Shown in pieces: positions 57,694 to 64,000 of a DNA stretch of 64,000 bases; the stretch's first letter is position 1; every line of letters starts with the position of its first letter. Made by a program: the position numbers and the translations under genes. Under the pieces are notes generated by a model, which searched no databases, had not been told where the DNA came from, and saw nothing but the letters and a program-made list of their open reading frames with translations. Origin of the DNA: Streptomyces silvae (GTDB lineage Bacteria > Actinomycetota > Actinomycetes > Streptomycetales > Streptomycetaceae); NCBI RefSeq assembly GCF_016745505.1, contig NZ_JAERUC010000080.1, positions 88,805 to 152,804 on the forward strand. Direction: 5' to 3'.

Positions 57694-58266
57694 TCAGACG
57701 GACAGCGGCTCGGCCGGCCACACACCGGCCAGCATCGTCCGGGTGTCCCCCAGCAGCTGCGGGAGCACCTTCGTGTGCCCGACGACCGGCATGAAGTTGG
57801 TGTCCCCGCCCCAGCGGGGCACCACGTGCTGGTGGAGGTGCGCGGCGATGCCCGCACCGGCCTCGGCACCCTGGTTCATCCCGATGTTGAAGCCGTGCGC
57901 CCCGGAGGCCGCCCGCAGCGCGACCATGGCCCGCTTGGTGAAGTCGGCCAGCTCGGCGGTCTCCGGACCGTCGAGCTCCGTGTAGTCGGCCACGTGGCGG
58001 TACGGCACCACCATCAGGTGACCGCCGTTGTACGGGTACAGGTTGAGCACGGCGTAGACCTGCTCGCCCCGGGCGACGATGAGCCCGTCCTCGTCGGATT
58101 TCGACGGAATCTCGCAGAACGGACAGCCGTCCCCGGCTCCCGGGCCGCTCGGCTTGCTCTCACCCTGGATGTAGGCCATCCGGTGGGGCGTCCACAGGCG
58201 CTGGAACGCGTCGGGCGTCCCCACTCCGATCTGCTGTTCCGGCTCACTCGTCATGCCCGTCAGCAT
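57694..58266 (-). CDS. HIT-family hydrolase (histidine triad)
   Basis: 190 aa from ATG 58264-58266 (GGAG 9 nt upstream); a second Met four codons later is possible. The triad HLHQHVVPRW (143-152) is intact, and CPFCEI (48-53) supplies two Cys of the usual zinc site. Such proteins split Ap4A-like or nucleoside-phosphoramidate substrates. It converges with the unknown membrane-protein gene, 22 bp apart. Confidence 0.92.
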   Translation of the reverse strand: MLTGMTSEPEQQIGVGTPDAFQRLWTPHRMAYIQGESKPSGPGAGDGCPFCEIPSKSDEDGLIVARGEQVYAVLNLYPYNGGHLMVVPYRHVADYTELDGPETAELADFTKRAMVALRAASGAHGFNIGMNQGAEAGAGIAAHLHQHVVPRWGGDTNFMPVVGHTKVLPQLLGDTRTMLAGVWPAEPLSV

Positions 58267-58332
58267 ATTGCGTGCTCCCCGCCGCGCGTGTCGCCGGGGG
58301 CGACCCGGCCGGCCCACGGCGATGCTGGCGCC

Positions 58333-59010
58333 ATGAGCGACCGCCCCACCGCCCCCGTCCCGCCCCGGCTCGCGGAGTGGGAACGCCGCACGGAGATGCC
58401 GCTCCTCGTCGCGTCCCTGGCCTATCTCGCCGGCTACACGGTGCACGTCCTCATGCCGCGCTCCACCGAACCCTGGCGCGACGTCGCCCTCGTCCTGGTG
58501 GGCGCCTCCTGGCTGCTCTTCGTCGTGGACTACGGCGTACGGCTCCACCTCAGCGGCCAGGGCCCGCGCTTCGTCCGCACCCACTGGCTGGACACCCTCA
58601 CCCTCCTGCTGCCACCGCTGCGCCCGCTGCGGGTGGTCCAGCTCTACACCCGGCTCCAACTGCACCGGGAGCAGCCCCGGCTCAGCCTGCACGCCCGGGT
58701 CATGGCCTACGCGGGCACGTCCGCGCTCCTGCTGGGCTACACCGCCTCGCTGGCCGTGTACCAGCAGGAGCGCGGCGACCCGGACTCCACTATCCGTACG
58801 TTCGGGGACTCGGTGTGGTGGGCCTGCGCGACGCTCACCACCGTGGGGTACGGCGACGCGGTTCCGGTGACGCTGCTGGGACGGGTGATCGCGGCGGGGC
58901 TGATGGCGTGCGGACTGGCGCTGCTGGGGGCGGTGACGGGGTCGTTCTCGTCGTGGCTGGTGCAGGTCTTCTCCCAGCAGGACGAGAAGAGGCCCCCGGA
59001 GAGCGAGTAG
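58333..59010 (+). CDS. Potassium channel family protein
   Basis: 225 aa. Selectivity filter TTVGYGD (169-175) lies between pore helices, and preceding hydrophobic segments (about 23-42, 51-68, 85-95, 125-145) suggest a six-helix, KvAP-like plan. An Arg-rich stretch RPLRVVQLYTRLQLHRE (about 97-113) could be a voltage-sensor or linker helix. The ATG at 58333 has only a weak upstream site. It is divergent from the HIT gene. Confidence 0.88.
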   Translation: MSDRPTAPVPPRLAEWERRTEMPLLVASLAYLAGYTVHVLMPRSTEPWRDVALVLVGASWLLFVVDYGVRLHLSGQGPRFVRTHWLDTLTLLLPPLRPLRVVQLYTRLQLHREQPRLSLHARVMAYAGTSALLLGYTASLAVYQQERGDPDSTIRTFGDSVWWACATLTTVGYGDAVPVTLLGRVIAAGLMACGLALLGAVTGSFSSWLVQVFSQQDEKRPPESE

Positions 59011-59043
59011 CTCCCCGGGGGCCCACCCCCCGCTTGCGCGGGG
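58991..59043. terminator. Convergent terminators between the channel gene and thrS
   Basis: Two adjacent hairpins are present. One is GGCCCCCGG (58991-58999) with CCGGGGGCC (59015-59023), whose 15-nt loop contains the channel stop codon. The other is CCCCGC (59028-59033) with GCGGGG (59038-59043) around TTGC. They lie within the last 20 codons of the channel gene and before the thrS stop and probably stop both converging transcripts. Confidence 0.6.
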
Positions 59044-59049
59044 AACACA

Positions 59050-61026
59050 TCACACCTGAACGCGGCGCTCCACCACGTCGACGAGCTTGGCGATCGCCTC
59101 GTCGCGGGCGATGCCGTTCTCCTGTGAACCGTCGCGGTAGCGGAAGGACACCGTGCCCGCGTTCATGTCGTCGTCACCGACGATGATCATGAACGGGACC
59201 TTGGCCTTCTGGTGGTTGCGGATCTTCTTCTGCATCCGGTCCGAGGAGGCGTCCACCTCGACCCGCAGCCCCTTCTTGCGCGCCTCGGCGGCGAACTCCT
59301 GGAGGTACGGGATGTGGGTGTCGCCGATCGGGATGCCGACCGCCTGGACCGGGGCCAGCCAGACCGGGAACGCGCCCGCGTAGTGCTCCAGGAGCACCGC
59401 GAAGAAGCGCTCGATGGAACCGAACAGGGCACGGTGGATCATGACCGGGCGCTGCTTGGTGCCGTCCGGGCCGGTGTACTCCAGGTCGAAGCGCTCCGGC
59501 AGGTTGAAGTCGAGCTGCACGGTCGACATCTGCCAGGTGCGGCCGATGGCGTCCTTGCACTGCACCGAGATCTTCGGGCCGTAGAAGGCGGCGCCGCCCG
59601 GGTCCGGGACCAGCGGCAGGCCCTGCTTCTCGGCGACCTGGCGCAGCGTCTCGGTGGCCTCTTCCCAGGCCTCGTCCGAGCCGACGAACTTCTCCGGGTC
59701 CTTGGTGGAGAGCTCCAGGTAGAAGTCGGTCAGACCGTAGTCGCGGAGGAGGTTCAGGACGAAGGTGAGCGTCCGGTCCAGCTCCTCGGCCATCTGCTCA
59801 CGGGTGCAGTAGATGTGCGCGTCGTCCTGCGTGAAGCCGCGCGAGCGGGTCAGGCCGTGGACGACACCCGACTTCTCGTACCGGTACACCGTGCCGAACT
59901 CGAAGAGGCGCAGCGGCAGTTCGCGGTAGGAGCGGCCTCGCGCGTCGAAGATCAGGTTGTGCATCGGGCAGTTCATCGGCTTGAGGTAGTAGTCCACCCC
60001 GTCGTCGAGCTGCATGGGCGGGTACATGCCGTCGGCGTACCAGTCCAGGTGGCCGGACTTCTCGAAGAGCTTTCCCTTGGTTGCGTGCGGCGAGTAGACG
60101 AACTCGTAGCCCTCCTCCTCGTGGCGGCGCCGCGAGTAGTCCTCCATGGCCCGGCGGATGACGCCGCCCTTGGGGTGGAAGACCGCGAGGCCGGGGCCGA
60201 TCTCGTCGGGGAAGGAGAAGAGGTCCAGCTCGTTGCCGAGCTTGCGGTGGTCGCGCTTGGCGGCCTCCTCCAGAAACGTCAGGTGCGCCTTGAGCTCGTC
60301 CTTGGTGGGCCAGGCGGTCCCGTAGATGCGCTGGAGCATCGGGTTCTTCTCGCTGCCCCGCCAGTACGCCGCCGCGTTCCGCATGAGCTTGAACGCGGGG
60401 ATGAACCGGGTGGTGGGCAGGTGCGGGCCCCGGCAGAGGTCCTTCCAGCACAGCTCGCCGGTCTTCGCATCGAGGTTGTCGTAGATGGTCAGCTCGCCGC
60501 CGCCCACCTCGACGTCCGCGCCGTCGTCGGAGGACGCGGAGCCCTTGATGCCGATGAGCTCCAGCTTGTACGGCTCGTCCGCGAGCTCCTCGCGGGCTTC
60601 CTCGTCGGAGACCACACGACGCGAGAACCGCTGGCCCCGCTTCTGGATCTCCTGCATCTTCTTCTCGATGGCCTTGAGGTCCTCGGGCGTGAACGGCTTC
60701 TCGACGTCGAAGTCGTAGTAGAAGCCGTCCTTGACCGGCGGGCCGATGCCCAGCTTTGCCTCGGGGTGCAGCTCCTGCACGGCCTGCGCCATCACGTGCG
60801 CGGTGGAGTGCCGCAGGATGTTCAGGCCGTCCTCGGAGGAGATCTCGACGGGCTCGACGACCTCGCCGTCCCGGAGGGCGTACGCGAGGTCCCGCAGCTC
60901 GCCGTCGACCCGGGCCGCGACGACGGTGCGCTGCCCGGGGAAGAGCTCGGCGGCCGTCGTGCCCGTCGTCACCACGTGCTCTTCCCGCTCGGAATCGCGT
61001 TGGATGATCACACGGACGTCTGACAC
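59050..61026 (-). CDS. thrS: Threonyl-tRNA synthetase
   Basis: 658-aa class II synthetase. An N-terminal TGS domain (1-65) is followed by the editing domain with [11 protein letters not shown], the catalytic core with the zinc-binding Cys/His in KPMNCPMHN, motif 2 [19 protein letters not shown] and motif 3 [11 protein letters not shown], and the anticodon domain. I start at GTG 61024-61026, with AGGAG 7 nt upstream. No T-box leader is evident in the 98 bp before it. Confidence 0.97.
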   Translation of the reverse strand: MSDVRVIIQRDSEREEHVVTTGTTAAELFPGQRTVVAARVDGELRDLAYALRDGEVVEPVEISSEDGLNILRHSTAHVMAQAVQELHPEAKLGIGPPVKDGFYYDFDVEKPFTPEDLKAIEKKMQEIQKRGQRFSRRVVSDEEAREELADEPYKLELIGIKGSASSDDGADVEVGGGELTIYDNLDAKTGELCWKDLCRGPHLPTTRFIPAFKLMRNAAAYWRGSEKNPMLQRIYGTAWPTKDELKAHLTFLEEAAKRDHRKLGNELDLFSFPDEIGPGLAVFHPKGGVIRRAMEDYSRRRHEEEGYEFVYSPHATKGKLFEKSGHLDWYADGMYPPMQLDDGVDYYLKPMNCPMHNLIFDARGRSYRELPLRLFEFGTVYRYEKSGVVHGLTRSRGFTQDDAHIYCTREQMAEELDRTLTFVLNLLRDYGLTDFYLELSTKDPEKFVGSDEAWEEATETLRQVAEKQGLPLVPDPGGAAFYGPKISVQCKDAIGRTWQMSTVQLDFNLPERFDLEYTGPDGTKQRPVMIHRALFGSIERFFAVLLEHYAGAFPVWLAPVQAVGIPIGDTHIPYLQEFAAEARKKGLRVEVDASSDRMQKKIRNHQKAKVPFMIIVGDDDMNAGTVSFRYRDGSQENGIARDEAIAKLVDVVERRVQV

Positions 61027-61124
61027 CGGTCTCTCCTGACTGAGGGGGTGCGTCGCTTTCCTCTGCGCGCGCATGGGGAATCGTACCGAGCCGGGGGCCC
61101 TCGACGCGAAAGGGATGCCGCGCG

Positions 61125-62366
61125 CTACTCCTCGTCCCCCGCGCAGGCCTCCTCGAAGAAGTCGACGTTCTCGTGCAGCGCCTTCATCAGCCGGTCCCGT
61201 TCCGCCTCGTCGACCTGCACGGGCGTGACCTGGGAGGCGCCGCCGAGCCGCCGGAAGCCGCCCCGGTTCTCCAGCCGGCCCTCGACCCGCAGCGGGAGTC
61301 CGACCAGGTGGGCGTGGCCCGCGATCCGGTAGGCCTCCTCGTCGAGCTCGATCCGTACGTGGGCGACCTCGGCACCGGCGAGGACCCGGAGCCGTACGAC
61401 GCCGGGGCCGCGCGGCCCGGAGCGGCGCAGCCGTACGACGGCTCCGGTGATCCGTACGGGTACGGCGGGCTCGTCCCGGAGGTAGCGGGCGCCCGCCAGG
61501 CGGAGCGCGGGCAGGTCGCCGGGGGAGAACTCGACGGGTCCGGGGGTCGCCGGGCACCCTTCGGGGGTTCCGGCGGCGGGGGCCCAGGCGAGCGTGATCC
61601 CGGCGCCCTCCGCTCCCCGGACGAGCGCGACGACCGCCTCGGTCAGCTCCCTGCTGACACCGGCGGCGACCGCGGCGTCGAACGCCTCCATCCCCCCGGT
61701 GGCCCGCTGGTAGTCGACGGCCTCCCGGGTCGCGTGCAGGGCGGCGTAGAGCTGTACGGCGACGGCGCGCCCCTCGGCGACGGGGACGAACGCGGTGAGG
61801 CCGCGGCCGTCGGAGGCGGGCCCGACGAGGGTGCCGTCCAGGGCGCTCCGGGCCTTCCTGCGGTGCCGGGCGCCGTGGTAGCCGGCCCGGCCGCGTACGG
61901 CGAGGGAGCCGGCGAGGAGGATCTGCCGGGCCGCGGTGCGCAGCTGGTCGGCGCCGGCCCAGTCGGCGGCCCCCGAGGCGCCCTCGGGGACATCGCGCCA
62001 CCAGCGGATCTCGTCGCTGGGCACGGTGAGGGCGACCAGGATGTCGCGGGCCGAGGGGTCGGCGCTGCGGGTGAGGGCGGTGAGGGCCTCGGCGAGCAGT
62101 TCCTCGCCGTCGGGGAAGGCGGTGCTGTCCGGCACGAGGAGGCTGGTGCCGCCGGTGACGGGGCCGGGCGGGACCCAGCGGCTGTAGCGCCCGTGCGCGC
62201 CGCCGCGCCGGTGCCAGCCGTGCCGCCGCAGCAGGGCCCCGAGAACGGCGGGGTCCACCTGCGCGGGATCGGGCCCCCGTCCGGGTTCCGGGCCGTCGGC
62301 GTAGGGGTGCGCGCGGCTGCCCGCCGGGACCGTTCCTCCGGTGGGATCGTCCGTCGACCGGTGCAT
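61125..62366 (-). CDS. Unknown protein coupled to the DUF4365 gene
   Basis: 413 aa from ATG 62364-62366, which overlaps the DUF4365 stop by one base (TGATG). The first 40 residues are low complexity; the rest is mixed alpha/beta and rich in Arg, Gly and Ala. I recognise no family motif, signal peptide or membrane helix. The tight coupling suggests a joint function with the DUF4365 protein. It is 98 bp upstream of thrS on the same strand. Confidence 0.8.
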   Translation of the reverse strand: MHRSTDDPTGGTVPAGSRAHPYADGPEPGRGPDPAQVDPAVLGALLRRHGWHRRGGAHGRYSRWVPPGPVTGGTSLLVPDSTAFPDGEELLAEALTALTRSADPSARDILVALTVPSDEIRWWRDVPEGASGAADWAGADQLRTAARQILLAGSLAVRGRAGYHGARHRRKARSALDGTLVGPASDGRGLTAFVPVAEGRAVAVQLYAALHATREAVDYQRATGGMEAFDAAVAAGVSRELTEAVVALVRGAEGAGITLAWAPAAGTPEGCPATPGPVEFSPGDLPALRLAGARYLRDEPAVPVRITGAVVRLRRSGPRGPGVVRLRVLAGAEVAHVRIELDEEAYRIAGHAHLVGLPLRVEGRLENRGGFRRLGGASQVTPVQVDEAERDRLMKALHENVDFFEEACAGDEE

Positions 62367-62965
62367 CAGGGTCTCCCTCCCGCCCCGACCCGGGCCATGA
62401 TGTCGCAGAGTGCGCGGTCGTCGAAGATGCGCGAGGTCGGGATCCGTACGGTGGTCCGGTGCCTGCCCGTCACCGGGTGGCCGGCCAGGTTCGTCCAGTA
62501 GCAGCAGTGCCGCAGGTCCAGCCGGTCGTGTCCGGCCCGCAGCCAGTCGTCCTGGCTGCGGGGCACGAGCATCACGACGAGGATCTTGTGCACCGACACG
62601 GGGGTGCGCGCGAGCTTCACCAGGTGGGCGTTGTCGAGGGTGAAGGAGAACGTGGCGCCGGGCGGGTGCGGGGGGATCTGGTAGGTGCACTTGAGCTGCA
62701 CCTTGATGGTCACCTCGTCGTCGACGGTGTGGCCGGGGGCGCCGTGGCTGACGTGCCAGTCGATGCCGTTGTCGGGGAAGGGCTGCGAGAGCGAGCAGCC
62801 CGCTGCGGCCGCGACCGCGTGGAGGTAGCCCACCTGGAGGGTCTCCATGCAGGCGGTGGTGGCGAGTGTGCCGCGCAGTGGTGGTGTGCTCCGCTGCTGC
62901 GGCGGCTTTCCCCCGTGGTCCTCGGTGCGGGCGGGACTCCCTGGGTTCGGCTGCGCGAGCGCCAT
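62366..62965 (-). CDS. DUF4365 protein, PD-(D/E)XK nuclease-like
   Basis: 199 aa from ATG 62963-62965. Residues about 45-135 contain a PD-(D/E)XK-like core: [12 protein letters not shown] helix, NGIDW with Asp69, and [10 protein letters not shown] with Gln90-Leu-Lys92 as a QxK active site. DUF4365 proteins are nuclease-fold proteins, some found near defence systems. A direct nuclease role is inference. An upstream divergent region of 194 bp is shared with the exonuclease gene. Confidence 0.84.
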   Translation of the reverse strand: MALAQPNPGSPARTEDHGGKPPQQRSTPPLRGTLATTACMETLQVGYLHAVAAAAGCSLSQPFPDNGIDWHVSHGAPGHTVDDEVTIKVQLKCTYQIPPHPPGATFSFTLDNAHLVKLARTPVSVHKILVVMLVPRSQDDWLRAGHDRLDLRHCCYWTNLAGHPVTGRHRTTVRIPTSRIFDDRALCDIMARVGAGGRP

Positions 62966-63159
62966 GGCTCCGTGCCTTCCGGGCTGTGCCGACCGGTTGC
63001 CCGGTCTCCACTGACGGGCTGGTCAACTTCCTTTCCCGTCACTTGTGTTGTCACCGCAGGAGCCGGCCCGTAAACGGCGTATCAGGCATAGGGTGCGGGT
63101 ATCACCGAACCGGGCAGAGGAATCCCGTCATCTGCCGTGCAGGCGCGAGGAGTTCGGGG

Positions 63160-63885
63160 ATGATGCATTGGTTCGAGGGGCCGCTGGCGGCTTTTGACAC
63201 CGAGACAACAGGCGTGGACGTCGAGGAGGACCGGATCGTGTCGGCCGCCCTGGTCGTCCAGGACGCGGCGGGCGGACGGCTCCGCGTCACCCGCTGGCTG
63301 GTCAATCCGGGGATTCCGGTGCCGCCCGGCGCCACCGAGATCCACGGTCTGACCGACGACCATCTGCAGCGCAACGGCCGGTGGCCCGCACCGGTCGTCG
63401 AGGAGATAGCCCGGGCGCTGGCGGAGCAGTGCGCGACGGGACGGCCGCTGGTCGTGATGAACGCGCCGTTCGATCTGACCCTGCTGGACCGGGAGCTGAG
63501 GCGCCACCGGGCGTCGTCCCTGGCCGGCTACCTGCGGAACAAGCCGCTGTGCGTGCTGGACCCGCGGGTGCTGGACAAACATCTGGACCGCTACCGCAAG
63601 GGCCGTCGCACGCTGACGGACCTGTGCGAGCTGTACGGGGTCACGCTGGACGGCGCGCATGACGCGGCGGCCGACGCGGCGGCGTCGCTCGAACTGGTCC
63701 GGGCGGTGGGGCGGCGGTTCTCCGCCCGGCTGGAGCGGCTGTCACCGGCGGAGGTGCACTCGTTGCAGGCGGTGTGGCACGCGGCCCAGGCGCGCGGTCT
63801 GCAGGCGTGGTTCGAGAAGAACGGGGCGCCGGAGCCGGTGGATCCGGCGTGGCCGTTGCGTCCGGAGCTGCCCGCGGCGGCCTGA
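63160..63885 (+). CDS. DEDDh 3'-5' exonuclease (DnaQ/epsilon-like)
   Basis: 241 aa. All four acids are present: DTE (Asp13, Glu15), Asp105 in NAPFD, and His167 with Asp172 in AHDAAADA. It resembles stand-alone proofreading-type or RNase T-like exonucleases. The first of two adjacent ATGs (63160) is taken; GAGGAG lies 7 nt upstream, or 10 nt before the second ATG. A strong terminator follows. Confidence 0.93.
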   Translation: MMHWFEGPLAAFDTETTGVDVEEDRIVSAALVVQDAAGGRLRVTRWLVNPGIPVPPGATEIHGLTDDHLQRNGRWPAPVVEEIARALAEQCATGRPLVVMNAPFDLTLLDRELRRHRASSLAGYLRNKPLCVLDPRVLDKHLDRYRKGRRTLTDLCELYGVTLDGAHDAAADAAASLELVRAVGRRFSARLERLSPAEVHSLQAVWHAAQARGLQAWFEKNGAPEPVDPAWPLRPELPAAA

Positions 63886-63904
63886 CCGGCACCGGGTACG
63901 CGAA

Positions 63905-63937
63905 AGCCGGTCCGTCGATGACTCCGACGGACCGGCT
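63905..63937. terminator. Terminator between the exonuclease gene and tRNA-Val
   Basis: A perfect 13-bp stem AGCCGGTCCGTCG / CGACGGACCGGCT with a 7-nt loop (63918-63924). On the plus strand it is followed by CTTCC; on the minus strand by TTTCG. It can end both the exonuclease transcript and the tRNA transcript. Confidence 0.85.
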
Positions 63938-63946
63938 CTTCCCGGG

Positions 63947-64000
63947 TGGGCGATACTGGTTTCGAACCAGTGACCTCTTCGGTGTGAACGAAGCGCTCTC
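63947..64000 (-). tRNA. tRNA-Val(CAC), 3' part only
   Basis: Read on the minus strand, the anticodon stem-loop CTTCG-TTCACAC-CGAAG gives anticodon CAC (Val, GTG codons). A 5-nt variable loop and the T arm ACTGG-TTCGAAA-CCAGT follow, then acceptor strand ATCGCCC and discriminator A at 63947. CCA is not encoded. The D arm and 5' acceptor strand lie beyond the window edge. Confidence 0.93.

Noticed and set aside
55929..57869. 646-codon minus-strand frame opposite the unknown membrane-protein gene
   Set aside because: The plus frame has a membrane segment, normal codon bias and sensible amino-acid content; the minus frame reads as the typical Gly/Val/Asp/Arg shadow.
61027..61124. T-box riboswitch before thrS
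   Set aside because: The 98-bp leader has no T-box core sequence, specifier stem or terminator, and is too short.

Overview
This 64 kb window is core chromosome of a high-GC actinomycete, almost certainly a Streptomyces. The grounds are extreme G/C bias at third codon positions, many GTG and TTG starts, a complete bldD developmental regulator, sIHF (mihF), a SecDF/relA/apt block, phosphatidylinositol mannoside genes, and a gene order that from memory resembles the S. coelicolor region around bldD and relA. I see no insertion sequence, prophage, CRISPR array or biosynthetic gene cluster. Coding density is high: the longest intergenic gap is 277 bp (53342-53618), and nothing exceeds 300 bp.

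Region 1 (13-10621, all minus) holds sIHF and a pyrimidine operon read pyrR-pyrB-pyrC-(membrane protein)-carA-carB-pyrD-pyrF, with tight 4-8 nt overlaps. A PyrR-type RNA hairpin sits directly before the pyrR ribosome binding site. bldD (10843-11343, plus) is divergent from pyrR and has a visible promoter and an autoregulatory-type palindrome.

Region 2 (11434-24715, all minus) holds nusB, efp, an M24-family protein with altered metal ligands, a P-loop ATPase, the shikimate genes aroE-aroC-aroK-aroB-aroQ (aroK and aroB share one uninterrupted reading frame), mltG, ruvX, alaS and two small membrane-associated proteins.

Region 3 (24916-37854, mixed strands) holds an ATPase/TPR regulator, rpsD, an iron-box-controlled DUF2470 gene, rarA, a VKOR-type thiol oxidoreductase, an ABC-2 exporter pair, hisS, a metallo-beta-lactamase-fold hydrolase, a membrane cyclophilin, a DUF349 gene behind a structured leader, and a secreted ALF-repeat protein.

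Region 4 (37902-53341, minus) holds relA, apt, secF, secD, yajC, ruvB, ruvA, ruvC, a YebC-family gene, pdxT, pdxS, a LemA-like membrane protein, and the overlapping phosphatidylinositol-mannoside genes pimA, acyltransferase and pgsA.

Region 5 (53619-64000, mixed) holds an EF-G-like GTPase, a large unknown membrane protein, a HIT hydrolase, a potassium channel, thrS, an unknown gene coupled to a DUF4365 nuclease-like gene, a DnaQ-like exonuclease, and the 3' part of a tRNA-Val(CAC) cut by the window edge.

Most genes are housekeeping: nucleotide and aromatic synthesis, translation, secretion, recombination, the stringent response and vitamin B6. The points most worth checking are the PyrR RNA element, the iron box between rpsD and the DUF2470 gene, the continuous aroK-aroB frame, the leader RNA before the DUF349 gene, the degenerate M24 active site next to efp, and the unknown pairs near thrS.
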